Source: CALOBA01 sp942491465
Lineage (GTDB): Bacteria > Pseudomonadota > Gammaproteobacteria > Chromatiales > Chromatiaceae
NCBI GenBank assembly: GCA_942491465.1
Contig: CALOBA010000030.1
Location: 1-64,000, forward strand
DNA: 64,000 bases
Reading direction: 5' to 3'
A program made the position numbers and the translations under genes. The notes below the pieces were generated by a model. The model worked only from the letters and a program-made list of their open reading frames with translations, was not told where the DNA came from and did not search any database. This document shows positions 1-10,675 of this stretch, piece after piece. Position 1 is the stretch's first letter, and every line of letters begins with the position of its first letter.

Positions 1-568
1 TCTGATCGCCATCCATACCCTACATCAATTCCAGGAGGATGAGGTCGAGGCGTTCATCGATCAGCAGCCCGACTGGCTGGCACACCTGTCGTTGCGCGCG
101 GTGGGCGTTCGCTACGCCCTCCCCGCCGCGGTCGTCATCGCCGCCGGCATCTGGCCTCCCGTACGTCTCCGAAGACCTGTCCTCGGCCATGGGCTGGGGC
201 AATCCCGTTCACCGGCGCCACTGTTCACCGCCGCGACCTCCATCCCCGAGCTGGTGGTCGCCTTGGCCGCGCCGCTCTCCGGCGCCATCAGCCTGGCGAT
301 CGGCAACATCTTGGCAGCGGCACCCTGTTCAGCATGCTGGTGCTGGGCATCGACGACCTGTTCTACGCCGAGGGCCCGCTGCTGGCCGCCATCTCGCCGA
401 CCCATCGGGTGTCCGCTCCGCACCGCCATGATCATGATAGGGATCGTCGTCGTCGCCCTCTACCTGCGAGCCGCAGCGGCGCGTGCTGCGCATCGGCGAA
501 GCTGGGTCAGCCTGCTGCTGGTCGGCCTGTTCGGCGTCAACGCCTGGCTGAGCTGCGTCCTGCGATGA
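1..568 (+). pseudogene. Broken CaCA-family sodium/calcium exchanger, 3' part
   Basis: The reading frame is open from the window edge and carries membrane-like segments, then the TSIPELV motif followed by GNILxxGTLF-type residues, which is the second alpha-repeat of the Ca2+:cation antiporter superfamily. The frame is not continuous. After about position 313 the sense continues in another frame (GSGTLFSMLVLGIDDLFY at 316-370), and after about 400 the hydrophobic C-terminal helices return to the first frame. At least two frameshifts are therefore needed, and no intact exchanger can be made. The 5' end lies outside the window. Sequencing error is an alternative explanation for the frameshifts. 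Confidence 0.6.
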
Positions 569-985
569 CATGGCGACGGAAAGCCCGCCCCCGGCACCCC
601 GCGGTCATCGTGCATCGCACCCGCGAGCATCCGGCCAAGCTCCTGGTCCGGGGACGACGATTCGTGAGCTTGTCCGTCAAGGTGCTGCTGTGTGTACGGG
701 TTTTCCAACTCGCCGGCCAAGGACATCCCGGCTGCCAGGCGTGACCGCGCGCTCGGCCTCGAGGCTCGGTTCGAGCTACGGGGCGCCGATCGACTGCAGT
801 GCCTTGATCGCGTCCTCGCGACGCTCCTGGGTCCGGGGTCGCGGCGGCGTAGCGCGATGGTACTGGCAGTCCGAGGTGCCATGCTTGCCGAGGTACGGGC
901 ACGGTAAATGCCCGCCAATCGGGCCAGCCCGGCTCCTAGACGCAGATCACCGAACACGCCCGCGAGCTGTGGACAACCCCCTGCA
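569..985. other. Gene-free decayed stretch
   Basis: No convincing gene is present. On the minus strand a fragment of about 40 codons ending at a stop at 776-778 contains YLGKHGTSDCQYH and ends EDAIKALQSIGAP. It looks protein-like but has no start codon and I do not recognise it. The longer frames across this stretch are arginine/proline-rich, as expected from random GC-rich DNA. Confidence 0.35.
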
Positions 986-1702
986 TCAGCCACCGGCTTC
1001 GCCCTGGTGCGCCGCCGCCCAGCCGTTGTAGCGAGCAACCAGGCCGTCCAGGGCTGTTTGGTCCAGCGGTCGCAGACCGCTGAGCAACAGCTTCTTGGTG
1101 CCTTGCCCGATGCGCTCACCGTTGGCGGTCAGGTCGAAGCTCAGCCGCGCATCGCCGCGCCGCCCGGAGACATCGAGCGTGCTGTCGACGAGGTGGATGC
1201 CATCCAGGGGGCGGTCCAGATGGGACAGATCGAAGGACATGCGCTCGTAGATGACCAGGGGCCGATCGGTGTTGATCATCACGCCGTGGCGTTCCATCAG
1301 CGGCACCAGGATGTGGGGAAAGTTGTGGCCGGAGAAGGCCACATAGCGGCGCACCAACGACTCGATCAGCGCGGGGTCCCTGGTCGATGCGCCGGCGCGG
1401 GTGACGGTGAGGCAGGTCTTGCCGGCATCGCCGCGCACCACCAGTTGCTCGTCCGAGCTGTCGATCTGGAGCGCGACATCGGCGCCGACCATGCCGCTGA
1501 AATGAAACTGCATCCGACTGCTTAGGCCGAACCGGGTCAGCACCAACGCGAACAACAGGTCGCCGGGCACACAGAAGCGCGGGTTGTCGGCGTTGTGGAG
1601 CGGATTGAAATCACCGGCGACGTCCTTTGCAAAGGCGTTGCCCTAGGCCGCAGAGACGCGCGGCGCTTGCTCGTTGCCGCTCAGATAGGGTTCTAGGAAC
1701 AT
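986..1702 (-). pseudogene. DUF3581 family protein, interrupted by an in-frame amber codon
   Basis: The DUF3581 signature (AFAKDVAGDFNPLH, RFCVPGDLLFALVL, FSGMVGADV) is readable in one frame from an ATG at 1700-1702 to the stop at 986. That gives 238 codons, near full length for the family, with the expected start MFLEPYLSGNEQAPRVSAA. Codon 20 is TAG (1643-1645 on the plus strand reads cta); a family-typical glutamine CAG would need one base change. The downstream frame could be translated only from an internal start such as the ATG at 1570, which would lose the conserved N-terminus. The family is widespread in gammaproteobacteria but has no established function. Either a nonsense mutation or a base-call error would explain this. 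Confidence 0.7.
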
Positions 1703-1781
1703 GCGCTTGTACCAACTGTGCCGAGCTAATCGACGTCGATGAGAAGAAGGCGCCGGTGCCAGCCGCGGAACGGCCCGACGG

Positions 1782-2759
<978 letters not shown>

Positions 2760-2773
2760 TCGGGATGCCGGCA

Positions 2774-4105
2774 TCAGGATCGCCACTGGGCAATCTCCTG
2801 CCGCAGCCGGATGGCGGGGGCGTCTTGGCGGATCAGGTCCTGCTGCAGCGGCACCCGGTAGCGGTAGCGGTTCGCCTTCAGCCCCAGCACGAAGGCGAAG
2901 CGCAGGCGGCGCAGGCTGCGCTCCAGCAGTTCCGGGTCGAGGCCGAGGCCGGCGGCTTGCAGTCGCTCGGTGAGCTCGCCGTAGCTGAAACCGTCCGCCG
3001 CCACCGTCGCATAGACCACGGCCCGGTCCAGGCGCTGTTGCGCGGGGTCCGCGATGAGCTCGCGCCAGTTGCCGAGCAGCTCGTCGCGGATGGCGTCGCC
3101 GGCCAGGGCCGCGTCCAGGTCGGCGGCCTCGATGCGGCGCTGCTCGGGGCGCACGCCGGCGATGAGCCCGTGGCAGGCCATGGCGATGAGGTTGGCGCGC
3201 TGGCCGCAGGCGCGCACCAGCCGCTCGGCCAGCGTATCGGAGGCCAGCGACAGGCCGAGCCAGCCCAGGGGCTCGCGCACCAGGGCCAGGCAGGCGTCCC
3301 ACTCCAGCTCCTCCACCGAGATCAGCTCGCCGAAGTTCCTCAGCGGCGAGTGGAAGTCCAGCGCCGTGCGCTCGAACAGGGTCCAGTAGCCGGCGAAGCT
3401 GAAGAAGGCGAGCCGCGCCTCGGACAGGGCCCGCAGGCGCTTGAGCACCGCATAATCCCGCGCCGCGTCGGCGGCGATGAAGGCGTCCGCCTCGTCGATG
3501 AGGTACACCGAGGGCTCTCCGGTGCCCGCGGCCGGCAACCGCGCCTCGATGGCGGCCAGATCGGCGCCGGCCGCCAAGCCCAACGCGGCGGCGAGGGGGC
3601 CGATCAGGTCGCCGCCGCCCAGGGGCACATAGGCCGCCCGCAACCGAGCAGAACCCGCCAGCGCCCGCTCCACCGCCTGCAGCAGGCTGGACTTGCCCAC
3701 TTGGCGACCGCCGACGATCAGATAGTTGCCGGGGTCGCGGTTGACCATGTGGTCCAGCAGCCCGGCGCGGCCGAAGAACATGCGCGGGTCGCGCACCCCG
3801 CCGCCGGTCTGGTAGGGCGAGAGCTCGGTGCGCGGGATGCGCCCCGCCAGGGTCCGCGCCAGCACCTGGGCCGGCTCCGGGTCCAGCAGCAGCCGGGTCA
3901 GCACCTCGGGCGCGGGTGCGATGAGCCGGTCGCGGCGCTCGGCCATGCGGCGTTGGAGGTCGCGCTGGGTCTCGGCGTCCGCGCTCAACAGCAACAGCGG
4001 CACGCCCCGACCCAGCGCCCTGTCCCGGCGGTCGCGCAGCCCGCTCAGCAGGCCCTCCGGGTCCGCCGGGCTCGCCGGCACCACGTCCGTGGCGCCCACC
4101 CCCAT
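2774..4105 (-). CDS. AAA/STAND-type ATP-binding protein, probably 5'-truncated
   Basis: A P-loop ATPase of 443 codons. The motif FFGRxxLLDHMVNRDPGNYL precedes the Walker A GGRQVGKSS near residue 130, and VYLIDEADAF supplies Walker B. The C-terminal third is helical, with a winged-helix-like segment ending near the stop. This is the layout of NTPases that normally sit behind another sensor or effector domain. No such domain is present: upstream of the annotated ATG the frame stays open straight into transposase-derived sequence (to about 4190), so the original N-terminus appears to have been lost at an insertion junction. A defence or signalling role is inferred from position only. Confidence 0.7.
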   Translation of the reverse strand: MGVGATDVVPASPADPEGLLSGLRDRRDRALGRGVPLLLLSADAETQRDLQRRMAERRDRLIAPAPEVLTRLLLDPEPAQVLARTLAGRIPRTELSPYQTGGGVRDPRMFFGRAGLLDHMVNRDPGNYLIVGGRQVGKSSLLQAVERALAGSARLRAAYVPLGGGDLIGPLAAALGLAAGADLAAIEARLPAAGTGEPSVYLIDEADAFIAADAARDYAVLKRLRALSEARLAFFSFAGYWTLFERTALDFHSPLRNFGELISVEELEWDACLALVREPLGWLGLSLASDTLAERLVRACGQRANLIAMACHGLIAGVRPEQRRIEAADLDAALAGDAIRDELLGNWRELIADPAQQRLDRAVVYATVAADGFSYGELTERLQAAGLGLDPELLERSLRRLRFAFVLGLKANRYRYRVPLQQDLIRQDAPAIRLRQEIAQWRS

Positions 4106-4146
4106 CGGGGCGGTTTGATCGGCGTCCGAGCGCTCGCGCTTGCTCG

Positions 4147-4598
4147 TCAGCGCAGTAGCGTTTTTTTTAACGGCTTGTGCAAACGCCCGGCGCGCACCGC
4201 CTTCGATAAGGTGTCGCGCTTGATGCCAAGCCGATCGGCCGCCTCCGCGGGCTCCAAGCCCTCGTCCGCCGCTGCGCCTCGGCCAGCACCGCCGGCCCCC
4301 GCCGCTTGCGTGGCGTGTAGAAGCCTCGCGGTCCCTCTTCGCGGTAGCGCTTCACCGCCCGCTTGAGGCTGATCTTCGATACCCCGAAGGCGCGCACGAT
4401 GTCCATCTGCTTGGCATTGCCATTGACACAGAATTGTGCGGTGATCATCTGAAACGAGGCCCGATCGGTTTCCTCGTGAATGTACACCGGCATACTGCCG
4501 TTGAAGTAGGTGACCTGCCCGTCGCGCTTGCTGAACGCCAACACCGCGGTGATGTGGGTGACGCCCTCGGGAAAGATCGGAAGCTGGAGCTGCGGCAT
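4147..4598 (-). pseudogene. Helix-turn-helix transposase-related gene, frameshifted
   Basis: Residues 1-120 (MPQLQLPIFPEGVTHI, QMDIVRAFGVSKISLKRAVK, EEGPRGFY) match a common bacterial transposon-associated protein whose N-terminal part ends in a helix-turn-helix. The frame is lost near 4270-4290. A second helix-turn-helix (AEAADRLGIKRDTLSKAVRA, then HKPLKKTLLR) continues in another frame to a stop at 4147. The rest of a transposase is absent. The fragment separates truncated drmC from the truncated ATPase, so it probably marks the insertion that damaged both. Confidence 0.65.
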
Positions 4599-4653
4599 CG
4601 GCTCTGACCCTTTCGGTAAGACTCGCTGGTGGCTCGGCGCAACCGCGTACGCC

Positions 4654-5280
4654 TCATCCGGTATCTTCGCAAAATCCGGGGCGCAAACGCGACCTGGTTC
4701 GTCCGGCTGCCGGCTTGCGTTTGCGCGCGATTGACTTGATTGGGATTTTCAGAAAACCTGCGTGAGGATGGCCAGGGGCGAGATCAGGTTCTCTGAAGAT
4801 CAAGCGGACCTGCACGCCTCGGTCGACGGCCTTGCGCAGCGCCGCGACAACGGGCTCGACCTTGTAGGCCGCGAAGCTCGCGATGGTCAGCTGTTCTCGG
4901 CTGCTGTCGATCACCTCGATCAGCGCACCGAAGGACTCCCGAGGCTTGACGACCTTCGTTTCCGGGCCGGTCCACACCAATTCGACGCGGTCGGTTTCGG
5001 ACTCGCGAGCATCCCGTGCACCGGCGCCACGCAGCGCCCAAGCAATCGCGGCGGGTGGCAGCTCGATGGCGGCTGCGCCGACACACCGCATGAGCTGCTG
5101 CAACTGGCGCCGATGCGATGCCCCCTGACAGCGCCGGATCAACCGCTCCAGACGCGGCCCCGTCAGTCGGCCATCCGGGACGGCCTCGAGCTCCGAGGCG
5201 AACCACTCGATGGTTGCCGCCGGAAGCTCGCTCGCCGCCGCCGCGATGCAGTCGAGGGCCTGTTGCAGACCGCCGCGCAC
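4654..5280 (-). CDS. drmC: DISARM protein DrmC, C-terminally truncated
   Basis: DrmC is the phospholipase D-superfamily component of DISARM, a phage-defence system. The first ~170 residues fit: two helical repeats (LPAATIEWFASEL and LPPAAIAWAL), then SFGALIEVIDSSREQLTIAS and VVAALRKAVDRGVQVRLIF, the start of the PLD fold. The family should continue with HxK(x)4D catalytic motifs. Here the frame diverges after REPD (about 4790) into basic unrelated residues and stops, so the catalytic half is missing. The start is a GTG at 5280 with GGAAGGG upstream, eight bases after the drmB stop. The gene has lost its 3' end at the transposase remnant. DrmC is reported as dispensable in some DISARM systems, so loss may not inactivate the locus. 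Confidence 0.8.
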   Translation of the reverse strand: MRGGLQQALDCIAAAASELPAATIEWFASELEAVPDGRLTGPRLERLIRRCQGASHRRQLQQLMRCVGAAAIELPPAAIAWALRGAGARDARESETDRVELVWTGPETKVVKPRESFGALIEVIDSSREQLTIASFAAYKVEPVVAALRKAVDRGVQVRLIFREPDLAPGHPHAGFLKIPIKSIARKRKPAAGRTRSRLRPGFCEDTG

Positions 5281-5290
5281 GCTGCCCTTC

Positions 5291-7180
5291 CTAGTTGAAG
5301 AACGGCGTCACGCCGGCATTCAGCGTCTGCACCAGCACGCGCCGATCCAGGTACTTGTTGCCGCGCTCGCAAGAGGTCTCGGGCGAGAAGGTGCAGGCGT
5401 GGCATGCGGCGCCGTGCAGCGTGGTGCCGTGGTCGTGGGGATGATGGTCCGCACAGAGTGGGTCGGAGGTGCAGAGCTCCGCCTGCTTCAGCGCCTGGTC
5501 CAGGTGGTACGCAAGGACCTGCGGCTCGCCCTGGGCCACCAGCCCCCCCAAGGTGCCCTCGCTGTCGCTGGCGGCGGTGTAGATCAGCACGCCGGCCATC
5601 GGTCTGTTGTCGTCCTGCGGATCGGCCGCGTAGATGCGCTCGCGCACGCTGGCGGAGGTGTAGCCGCACTCCAGCGCGAGCTGGCGCATCAGCACATGCG
5701 CGAAGCTGTGCAGCAGCACGAAGCGCATGCCCGGAAAGGCATCGCTCGGCGGCGTGATGTTGCGGGCGGCACGCCAGCGGCGATGGGCCTCGCGGAAGGT
5801 CGCCTCGAGCGCCAGCACGTCGGGCCGATGCAGCCAGGCCGAGATGGCATCCTCGCGGAAGCGGATGAAGATGCCCTCGCCGCGGACCTCGGCCGCCGGC
5901 ACCCAGGTCAGGGTGCCATTGCCGAGGGCAGCACGCCGCTCCGGCGGCACCCGCCACTCCTCGCCGAACTCGCCGGCCGCCTGGATGCGGGTGAAGCCCA
6001 CCAGGGCACGCGCCTCGCGCAGGCGGTGCAGCAGCACGACTTGCTCGAAGTACTGCGCGTAATCCTGCGGCACCAGCGTCTGCTGGAGCCGAAAATCGTC
6101 GGTATTCTGAGCGGGATCGGCGGCGACGAAGGCCTGCCACTCGGGGGTCTTCAGGTCCTCGTGGTCGGCGTCGTCCGCCGGCTGGGCGCCGCGCTTTGCC
6201 TGCACCTGTTGCCAGATCTCGGCGTTGTCGAAGTCCTCGAAGGGCTGAAACGCGCCCTGGAAGGCGGCCGTACCCCGAAAGGCGGCGAGTATCTCCGGGC
6301 TCGTGACTTGATCGAACAGCGACCAATGGTCCTCGACCAGTTGCGCGAGCTTGCTGGCACCGACCGTCGGCACGGCGAGCGCCGAGAGATTGATGGGAAA
6401 CCAGCTGTTGGACGCCCCCAGCAGCATCGCCTCCATGCGCAGCGGCTGGTTGTGCTCGTCGGCGCATCCGCAGGTGGCCTCCAGGTGCGGATGATAGCCA
6501 CGGCACAGGGGCATCAGCGGGTTGTCGCGCTGCGAATCGAAGGCATCGATCATGCGGCGCGAGGTATCGCAGGTGTCGCACTTGATGACCACGTCCGCCA
6601 CGGAATCGGACACGCCGAACTGGAGCATCTTCAGCACGGACCTGCAGCTGGTCGCCCCTCCATGGACAAACTCGACCCAGGGAAAGTCGTCCAGATGTCC
6701 GTTCCGACAGGCGACGACGAAGCGCACCGGCACCGCCGTCTGCCCGGTCTTGCCGGGGTTCTTCGGGCACGTTGCATGGACCCAGCGGGTCAGATCGGGG
6801 CGATAGGGATTCGGCTTCAGCTCGAACAGCCCGCTCTCGATCGGCGCCATCAGTTCGCACTGCGGGCAGCGCAGCCAGCGCGGGAACATGCGCACCGGCA
6901 TGCCGATGCCGGCCTCCGGGTCCAGCGGCGACTTCGGCTCCTTCTCGGGCCGCGGCGGCTCCAGCAGGCGCTGCACCTGCCCGCCGAGCTGCTCCTGAAC
7001 GGCGCTCAGCAACCGCGCCTCGTTGATCTCCCGGCAATGCACCGCCGGCCACTGATCCACGCCCAGCACCATCACGGCCAGGTTCGGCAGGTCGATGCTG
7101 GCGCCGACGCCGAAGGTGAACAGGATCTGACTCGGGCGCAGCTCGCCGACGCGGTGGTTGCCGTATCCGCTCATGCTCAT
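5291..7180 (-). CDS. drmB: DISARM protein DrmB (DUF1998)
   Basis: DrmB is a core DISARM subunit that works with the helicase DrmA. The protein (629 codons) begins VGELRPSQILFTFGVGASID, typical of the family, and has paired cysteine motifs in its first 300 residues (LRCPQCEL, CDTCDTS, CGCAD). It ends with the DUF1998 domain: HSFAHVLMRQLALECGY, ASDSEGTLGGLV, then a cysteine cluster (CTSDPLC, ACHACTFSPETSC) expected to bind zinc. The ATG at 7180 is chosen because it overlaps the drmA stop (ATGA) and has GGAG just upstream. It is translationally coupled to drmA and looks intact. Confidence 0.92.
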   Translation of the reverse strand: MSMSGYGNHRVGELRPSQILFTFGVGASIDLPNLAVMVLGVDQWPAVHCREINEARLLSAVQEQLGGQVQRLLEPPRPEKEPKSPLDPEAGIGMPVRMFPRWLRCPQCELMAPIESGLFELKPNPYRPDLTRWVHATCPKNPGKTGQTAVPVRFVVACRNGHLDDFPWVEFVHGGATSCRSVLKMLQFGVSDSVADVVIKCDTCDTSRRMIDAFDSQRDNPLMPLCRGYHPHLEATCGCADEHNQPLRMEAMLLGASNSWFPINLSALAVPTVGASKLAQLVEDHWSLFDQVTSPEILAAFRGTAAFQGAFQPFEDFDNAEIWQQVQAKRGAQPADDADHEDLKTPEWQAFVAADPAQNTDDFRLQQTLVPQDYAQYFEQVVLLHRLREARALVGFTRIQAAGEFGEEWRVPPERRAALGNGTLTWVPAAEVRGEGIFIRFREDAISAWLHRPDVLALEATFREAHRRWRAARNITPPSDAFPGMRFVLLHSFAHVLMRQLALECGYTSASVRERIYAADPQDDNRPMAGVLIYTAASDSEGTLGGLVAQGEPQVLAYHLDQALKQAELCTSDPLCADHHPHDHGTTLHGAACHACTFSPETSCERGNKYLDRRVLVQTLNAGVTPFFN

Positions 7181-10100
7181 CGCTCCTTCAGGATCAAGCC
7201 GACGCTGGGCTCGACGTCGCGCAGGGAGTGCAGCGTCGTGAAGGGCTGCCATTTGCCCTCGCCGGGGTTGCGCAGCAGCGCTGTTGCGGTACCTTCCCGG
7301 CTCGCCTGGTAGCCGAGCTGATAGCCCTGCCCCTGGGCCTGCTTGAGCCATTTGTCGAGCTTGACGTGGATCTCCTTGCGCACGGACGCCGCGAGCGACT
7401 TGCCCTCGATGGCCTCGACCCGGCGCACGATGGCCTCGATGGCCTCCTGCACGATGGGCCGGCTCTTATCCAGATCCTGTGCGCGCAGGTTGGCGTTGTA
7501 CTCGTCGCTGAGGAGCCGGATCAGCGCGACGACGATGCCCGCCAGCCCGCGATCCAGCGCGCCGCTGGCGAACGGCGTCACCGACAGCGCCTCCACGTGC
7601 TGGTAGAAGGTCGCGTGGTAGTGCGCGAAGCGCTCGTAGTGGGAGAGATCCCGCGGCCGAGCCCAGTTGTAGACCGTGCAGACCAGGCCCGGATGCCGGC
7701 GGCCGACGCGGCTGGTGGCCTGGATGTATTCCGCGGTGTTCTTCGGCTGCCCGGTCACCGCCATCAGCCCCAGGCGCTGCACGTCCACCCCCACCGACAG
7801 CATGCTGGTGGCGAGCAGCAGGTCCAGCGGCTTGTCGAAACCCTTGCCCCGCTTGCCGCTGCGCGCCTCGCCGGCCTTGTAGCGCGCCTTCCGCGCCGCC
7901 TCCTTCACCGGGTCGAATGCCACCTCCAGCCGGTCCAGCAGCTGCGGGATGTCGCCGGCCTGCTTGCGCGACGTCAGCTCCTCGACAAACGGCGGGTTCA
8001 GAAAGCGCCGGCTGAAGCCCCGGTCCTGCGCGTTGCGCAGCCGCGCGCGGATGTCGTCGTCGATCAGCCGGCGCATGCCGCCCAGCTCGCGGAGCGAGTT
8101 GAAGTAGCCCACCAGGGTCATCCAGGGGTCCGCCGCGGCGCCGTAGCCGCGCCCGTCGTAGAGGGTCTGCGCGGCGGCCAGCAGCGCGATGTAGGTGCGG
8201 ATCAGCGTCGACTTGAGCCGTTCCCCCGGCGCGCAGATGCCGAGATAACGCCGCCCCGGCGTGTCCGGGCCCGGCGCGCGGCGGATGGCGAAGAAGTTGT
8301 CCGCGAGGTCCAGCCCATGCGGCGGAAAGACTTCCACCCGACGCATGAAGACCCGCTGCACCTGGTCGTGCGCCTGGCGGATGGTGGCGGTGGAGGCGAT
8401 CACCTTCGGCCGCACCCAACGCCCGTCCACCTCCCAGGCGCTGAGCCGGTCGATGGCGGTCTCGTACAGCCCCACCAGGGAGCCGAGCGGGCCGCTGATC
8501 AGGTGCAGCTCGTCCTGGATGATCAGGTCCGGCGGCCGCAGCGGGGCGTGGTCGATGACCTTGGCCGCCGCATGCCCCGGCCGCGCCGGATGGCTGCCGC
8601 TGTGGTCGATGCTTGGCGACAGATACCCATGCCGCGGGCACCACTTGTTGACCTGCCCGAACAGCATCTGCGTCTCGCCGCGCCAGGGCAGCTGGGCGAA
8701 CTTGTCCACGGTGGCGATCAAGAGCGCCGGCGGGCGGTGATAGATCTCCTGGTCCACCACCACCACCGGCAGGCCCTCGCCGGGCGCCTGCGCCTCGCTG
8801 AACGCGCACTGCCCGAGCGGGTCACCGCAGAACAGCAGCGTCCGCCCGCGCCCCTGCTGCTGGGTCTCCACCTTCAGGTGCTTGCCCGCATCCACCTCGC
8901 AGCCGCACCAGGGGCAGCTGGTGAGCTGCGCCGGCGAGGCGGCGCCCGACCAGGCCCCCTTCGCCTGCCCGCGGTGCTGGCGCGCCGCGTCGTTGGCGCG
9001 CTCGGTGTTGTTCGGCGTGGTCTTGGCGCCGACCCAGAGCCCGATCCGGAACGGCTCCAGCCCCCAGCGCGGGTCCTGCCGCGCCAGCGCCTCGCGGCGG
9101 ATGCTCTCGCAGGCGCAGATCAGCGCCGTCGCCCGCTGGAACTGCTGCAGCGTCAGCAGCCGCAGCGTGTAGCGCATCAGAACCGCGACGCCCACATCGC
9201 CGCGGCGACCCGCCACCACGCCCTGGAGCCGGCGCAGGCCGAGCACGAAGGCGGTGAGCCCAAGATAGGCCTCGGTCTTGCCGCCGCCGGTGGGGAACCA
9301 GAGCAGGTCCGCCGTCGCGCTCGGGTCCAGGTCCCGCTCCGGGTGCTTCAGGTCCCCGCAGCCCGGCAGGTTCAGCAGGATGAACGCGAGCTGGAACAGC
9401 CGCCAACTGCGGTTCGCGGGTTGGTCGATGGCCGACATCTGCGGCACCTGACCCCGCCGCGCAGCCTCCGCCAGCAAGGTATGCACCCGCTGCTGCCACA
9501 TGGCCCGGTTGGCAAACTGGAAGGCCTCCAGCGCCTGCGGATCGGTCCGCAACAGCGCGATCCCTGCCGCGATGCGATCGCACGCCCGCTCGCAGTCCGC
9601 CAGCGCCAGCCGAGCGGCCTCGGCGTGGTCGGACAGGTCATCGTCGGAGCCCGCCCGCAACCGCTCGCTCGCGATCCACCGGTGATAGGCGTCAGGGACC
9701 TGCGCGAGGTTCTTGAGCAGCGCGGCGGGGTCCATCTCCGCCAGCGCCTTCATGTCCAGCACCAGCCCGGCCAGGTCCGGATTGTCATCCGCCGTGGCGC
9801 CGGTGACCTGCGCCACCTCGTAGGCGGGGATGATCTCCGTGTAGAGCTCAACGGCGCGCCGCGTCTCGCCCTCCGGCAGGCGCCAGTTCACCGCGACACC
9901 ATGCCCCACCGCGAACTCGACCAGATCGCGGTACAGCATGCCCATGGCCTGGGCCTCGATCTGCCGCGCCTCGCTCAGATGCCCCCGCCGCGTCTCCAGC
10001 GACTGGCGCACGAACACCGGTTCGTCGTCCGCGGAGCGCACCCGCAGCACCGGCTGAAACAGCCAGCACTCGCCCCTCTTGCGGCCCTCCTGGCCCACCA

Positions 10101-10662
10101 CCTGGTTGTTCACCAGGAACAGCGACACATGCCAGACCCCGTCGGCCCCCGCACGCATCTGGCCGCGCAAGACCACGTCCGGCTGTTCATCGTTCAGCAC
10201 CAGCGGCGGCACGGCGCCCTCGCGGACAGGAACATCCGCCTCCCCCTCCATCGGATAGCGCCGCCAGACCATCTTCGGGTTGCCCTTGTCGGTCAGCACC
10301 TCCTCGCTCTTCTCGCGCTTGTACCAGCCCCACTCGACGCAGACCCTCAGCACCGCCGTCCCCGACGCCAGCGTGAAGCTCAGCCCGATGGACGACGGAT
10401 ACAGACTGTCCCGGCCCACGGTACTCGGCTCGGTCCCGCCCTCCTCGGCGCCATCACCGTCGGCGACGGCCAGCTCGTCGTCCTGGTCCGCCGGGACCTC
10501 CTGATCGCGAGGGGCGAGCTTGCCGACGAGGTAGCGGTCGGTGATCGGGTCCTCGATGACCTCTTCTTTTGGGCCGGCGGCAGGGCCGAGGAGGTCGTTG
10601 ACGAACAAGGTTTCCAGCTCGTCTCGAAGCCGGCTGGACCCAGTATTCGGAAGGTTACTCAT
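7177..10662 (-). CDS. drmA: DISARM helicase DrmA
   Basis: DrmA is the helicase-domain core of DISARM. The 1161-codon protein carries a Walker A-like LLWFPTGGGKTEAYLG (about residues 453-468), a DExH-type QDELHLISGPLG (about 716), SATIRQA, and helicase C-terminal motifs LLATSMLSVGVDVQRL and IQATSRVGRR. A CPWCGCEVDAG cysteine motif lies between the two helicase halves. The ATG at 10662 fits the usual MSxxxxxRxELExxFVxDLLGP start; an upstream in-frame ATG at 10713 would overlap the rloB-like gene. Only 13 bases separate it from that gene, so they are likely cotranscribed. No internal damage is seen. Confidence 0.92.
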   Translation of the reverse strand: MSNLPNTGSSRLRDELETLFVNDLLGPAAGPKEEVIEDPITDRYLVGKLAPRDQEVPADQDDELAVADGDGAEEGGTEPSTVGRDSLYPSSIGLSFTLASGTAVLRVCVEWGWYKREKSEEVLTDKGNPKMVWRRYPMEGEADVPVREGAVPPLVLNDEQPDVVLRGQMRAGADGVWHVSLFLVNNQVVGQEGRKRGECWLFQPVLRVRSADDEPVFVRQSLETRRGHLSEARQIEAQAMGMLYRDLVEFAVGHGVAVNWRLPEGETRRAVELYTEIIPAYEVAQVTGATADDNPDLAGLVLDMKALAEMDPAALLKNLAQVPDAYHRWIASERLRAGSDDDLSDHAEAARLALADCERACDRIAAGIALLRTDPQALEAFQFANRAMWQQRVHTLLAEAARRGQVPQMSAIDQPANRSWRLFQLAFILLNLPGCGDLKHPERDLDPSATADLLWFPTGGGKTEAYLGLTAFVLGLRRLQGVVAGRRGDVGVAVLMRYTLRLLTLQQFQRATALICACESIRREALARQDPRWGLEPFRIGLWVGAKTTPNNTERANDAARQHRGQAKGAWSGAASPAQLTSCPWCGCEVDAGKHLKVETQQQGRGRTLLFCGDPLGQCAFSEAQAPGEGLPVVVVDQEIYHRPPALLIATVDKFAQLPWRGETQMLFGQVNKWCPRHGYLSPSIDHSGSHPARPGHAAAKVIDHAPLRPPDLIIQDELHLISGPLGSLVGLYETAIDRLSAWEVDGRWVRPKVIASTATIRQAHDQVQRVFMRRVEVFPPHGLDLADNFFAIRRAPGPDTPGRRYLGICAPGERLKSTLIRTYIALLAAAQTLYDGRGYGAAADPWMTLVGYFNSLRELGGMRRLIDDDIRARLRNAQDRGFSRRFLNPPFVEELTSRKQAGDIPQLLDRLEVAFDPVKEAARKARYKAGEARSGKRGKGFDKPLDLLLATSMLSVGVDVQRLGLMAVTGQPKNTAEYIQATSRVGRRHPGLVCTVYNWARPRDLSHYERFAHYHATFYQHVEALSVTPFASGALDRGLAGIVVALIRLLSDEYNANLRAQDLDKSRPIVQEAIEAIVRRVEAIEGKSLAASVRKEIHVKLDKWLKQAQGQGYQLGYQASREGTATALLRNPGEGKWQPFTTLHSLRDVEPSVGLILKER

Positions 10663-10675
10663 CGCGGTGGATGGG

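Noticed and set aside
460..1119. Minus-strand frame of about 219 codons
   Set aside because: It overlaps the DUF3581 gene in another frame, is Arg/Ser-rich and has no recognisable motif.
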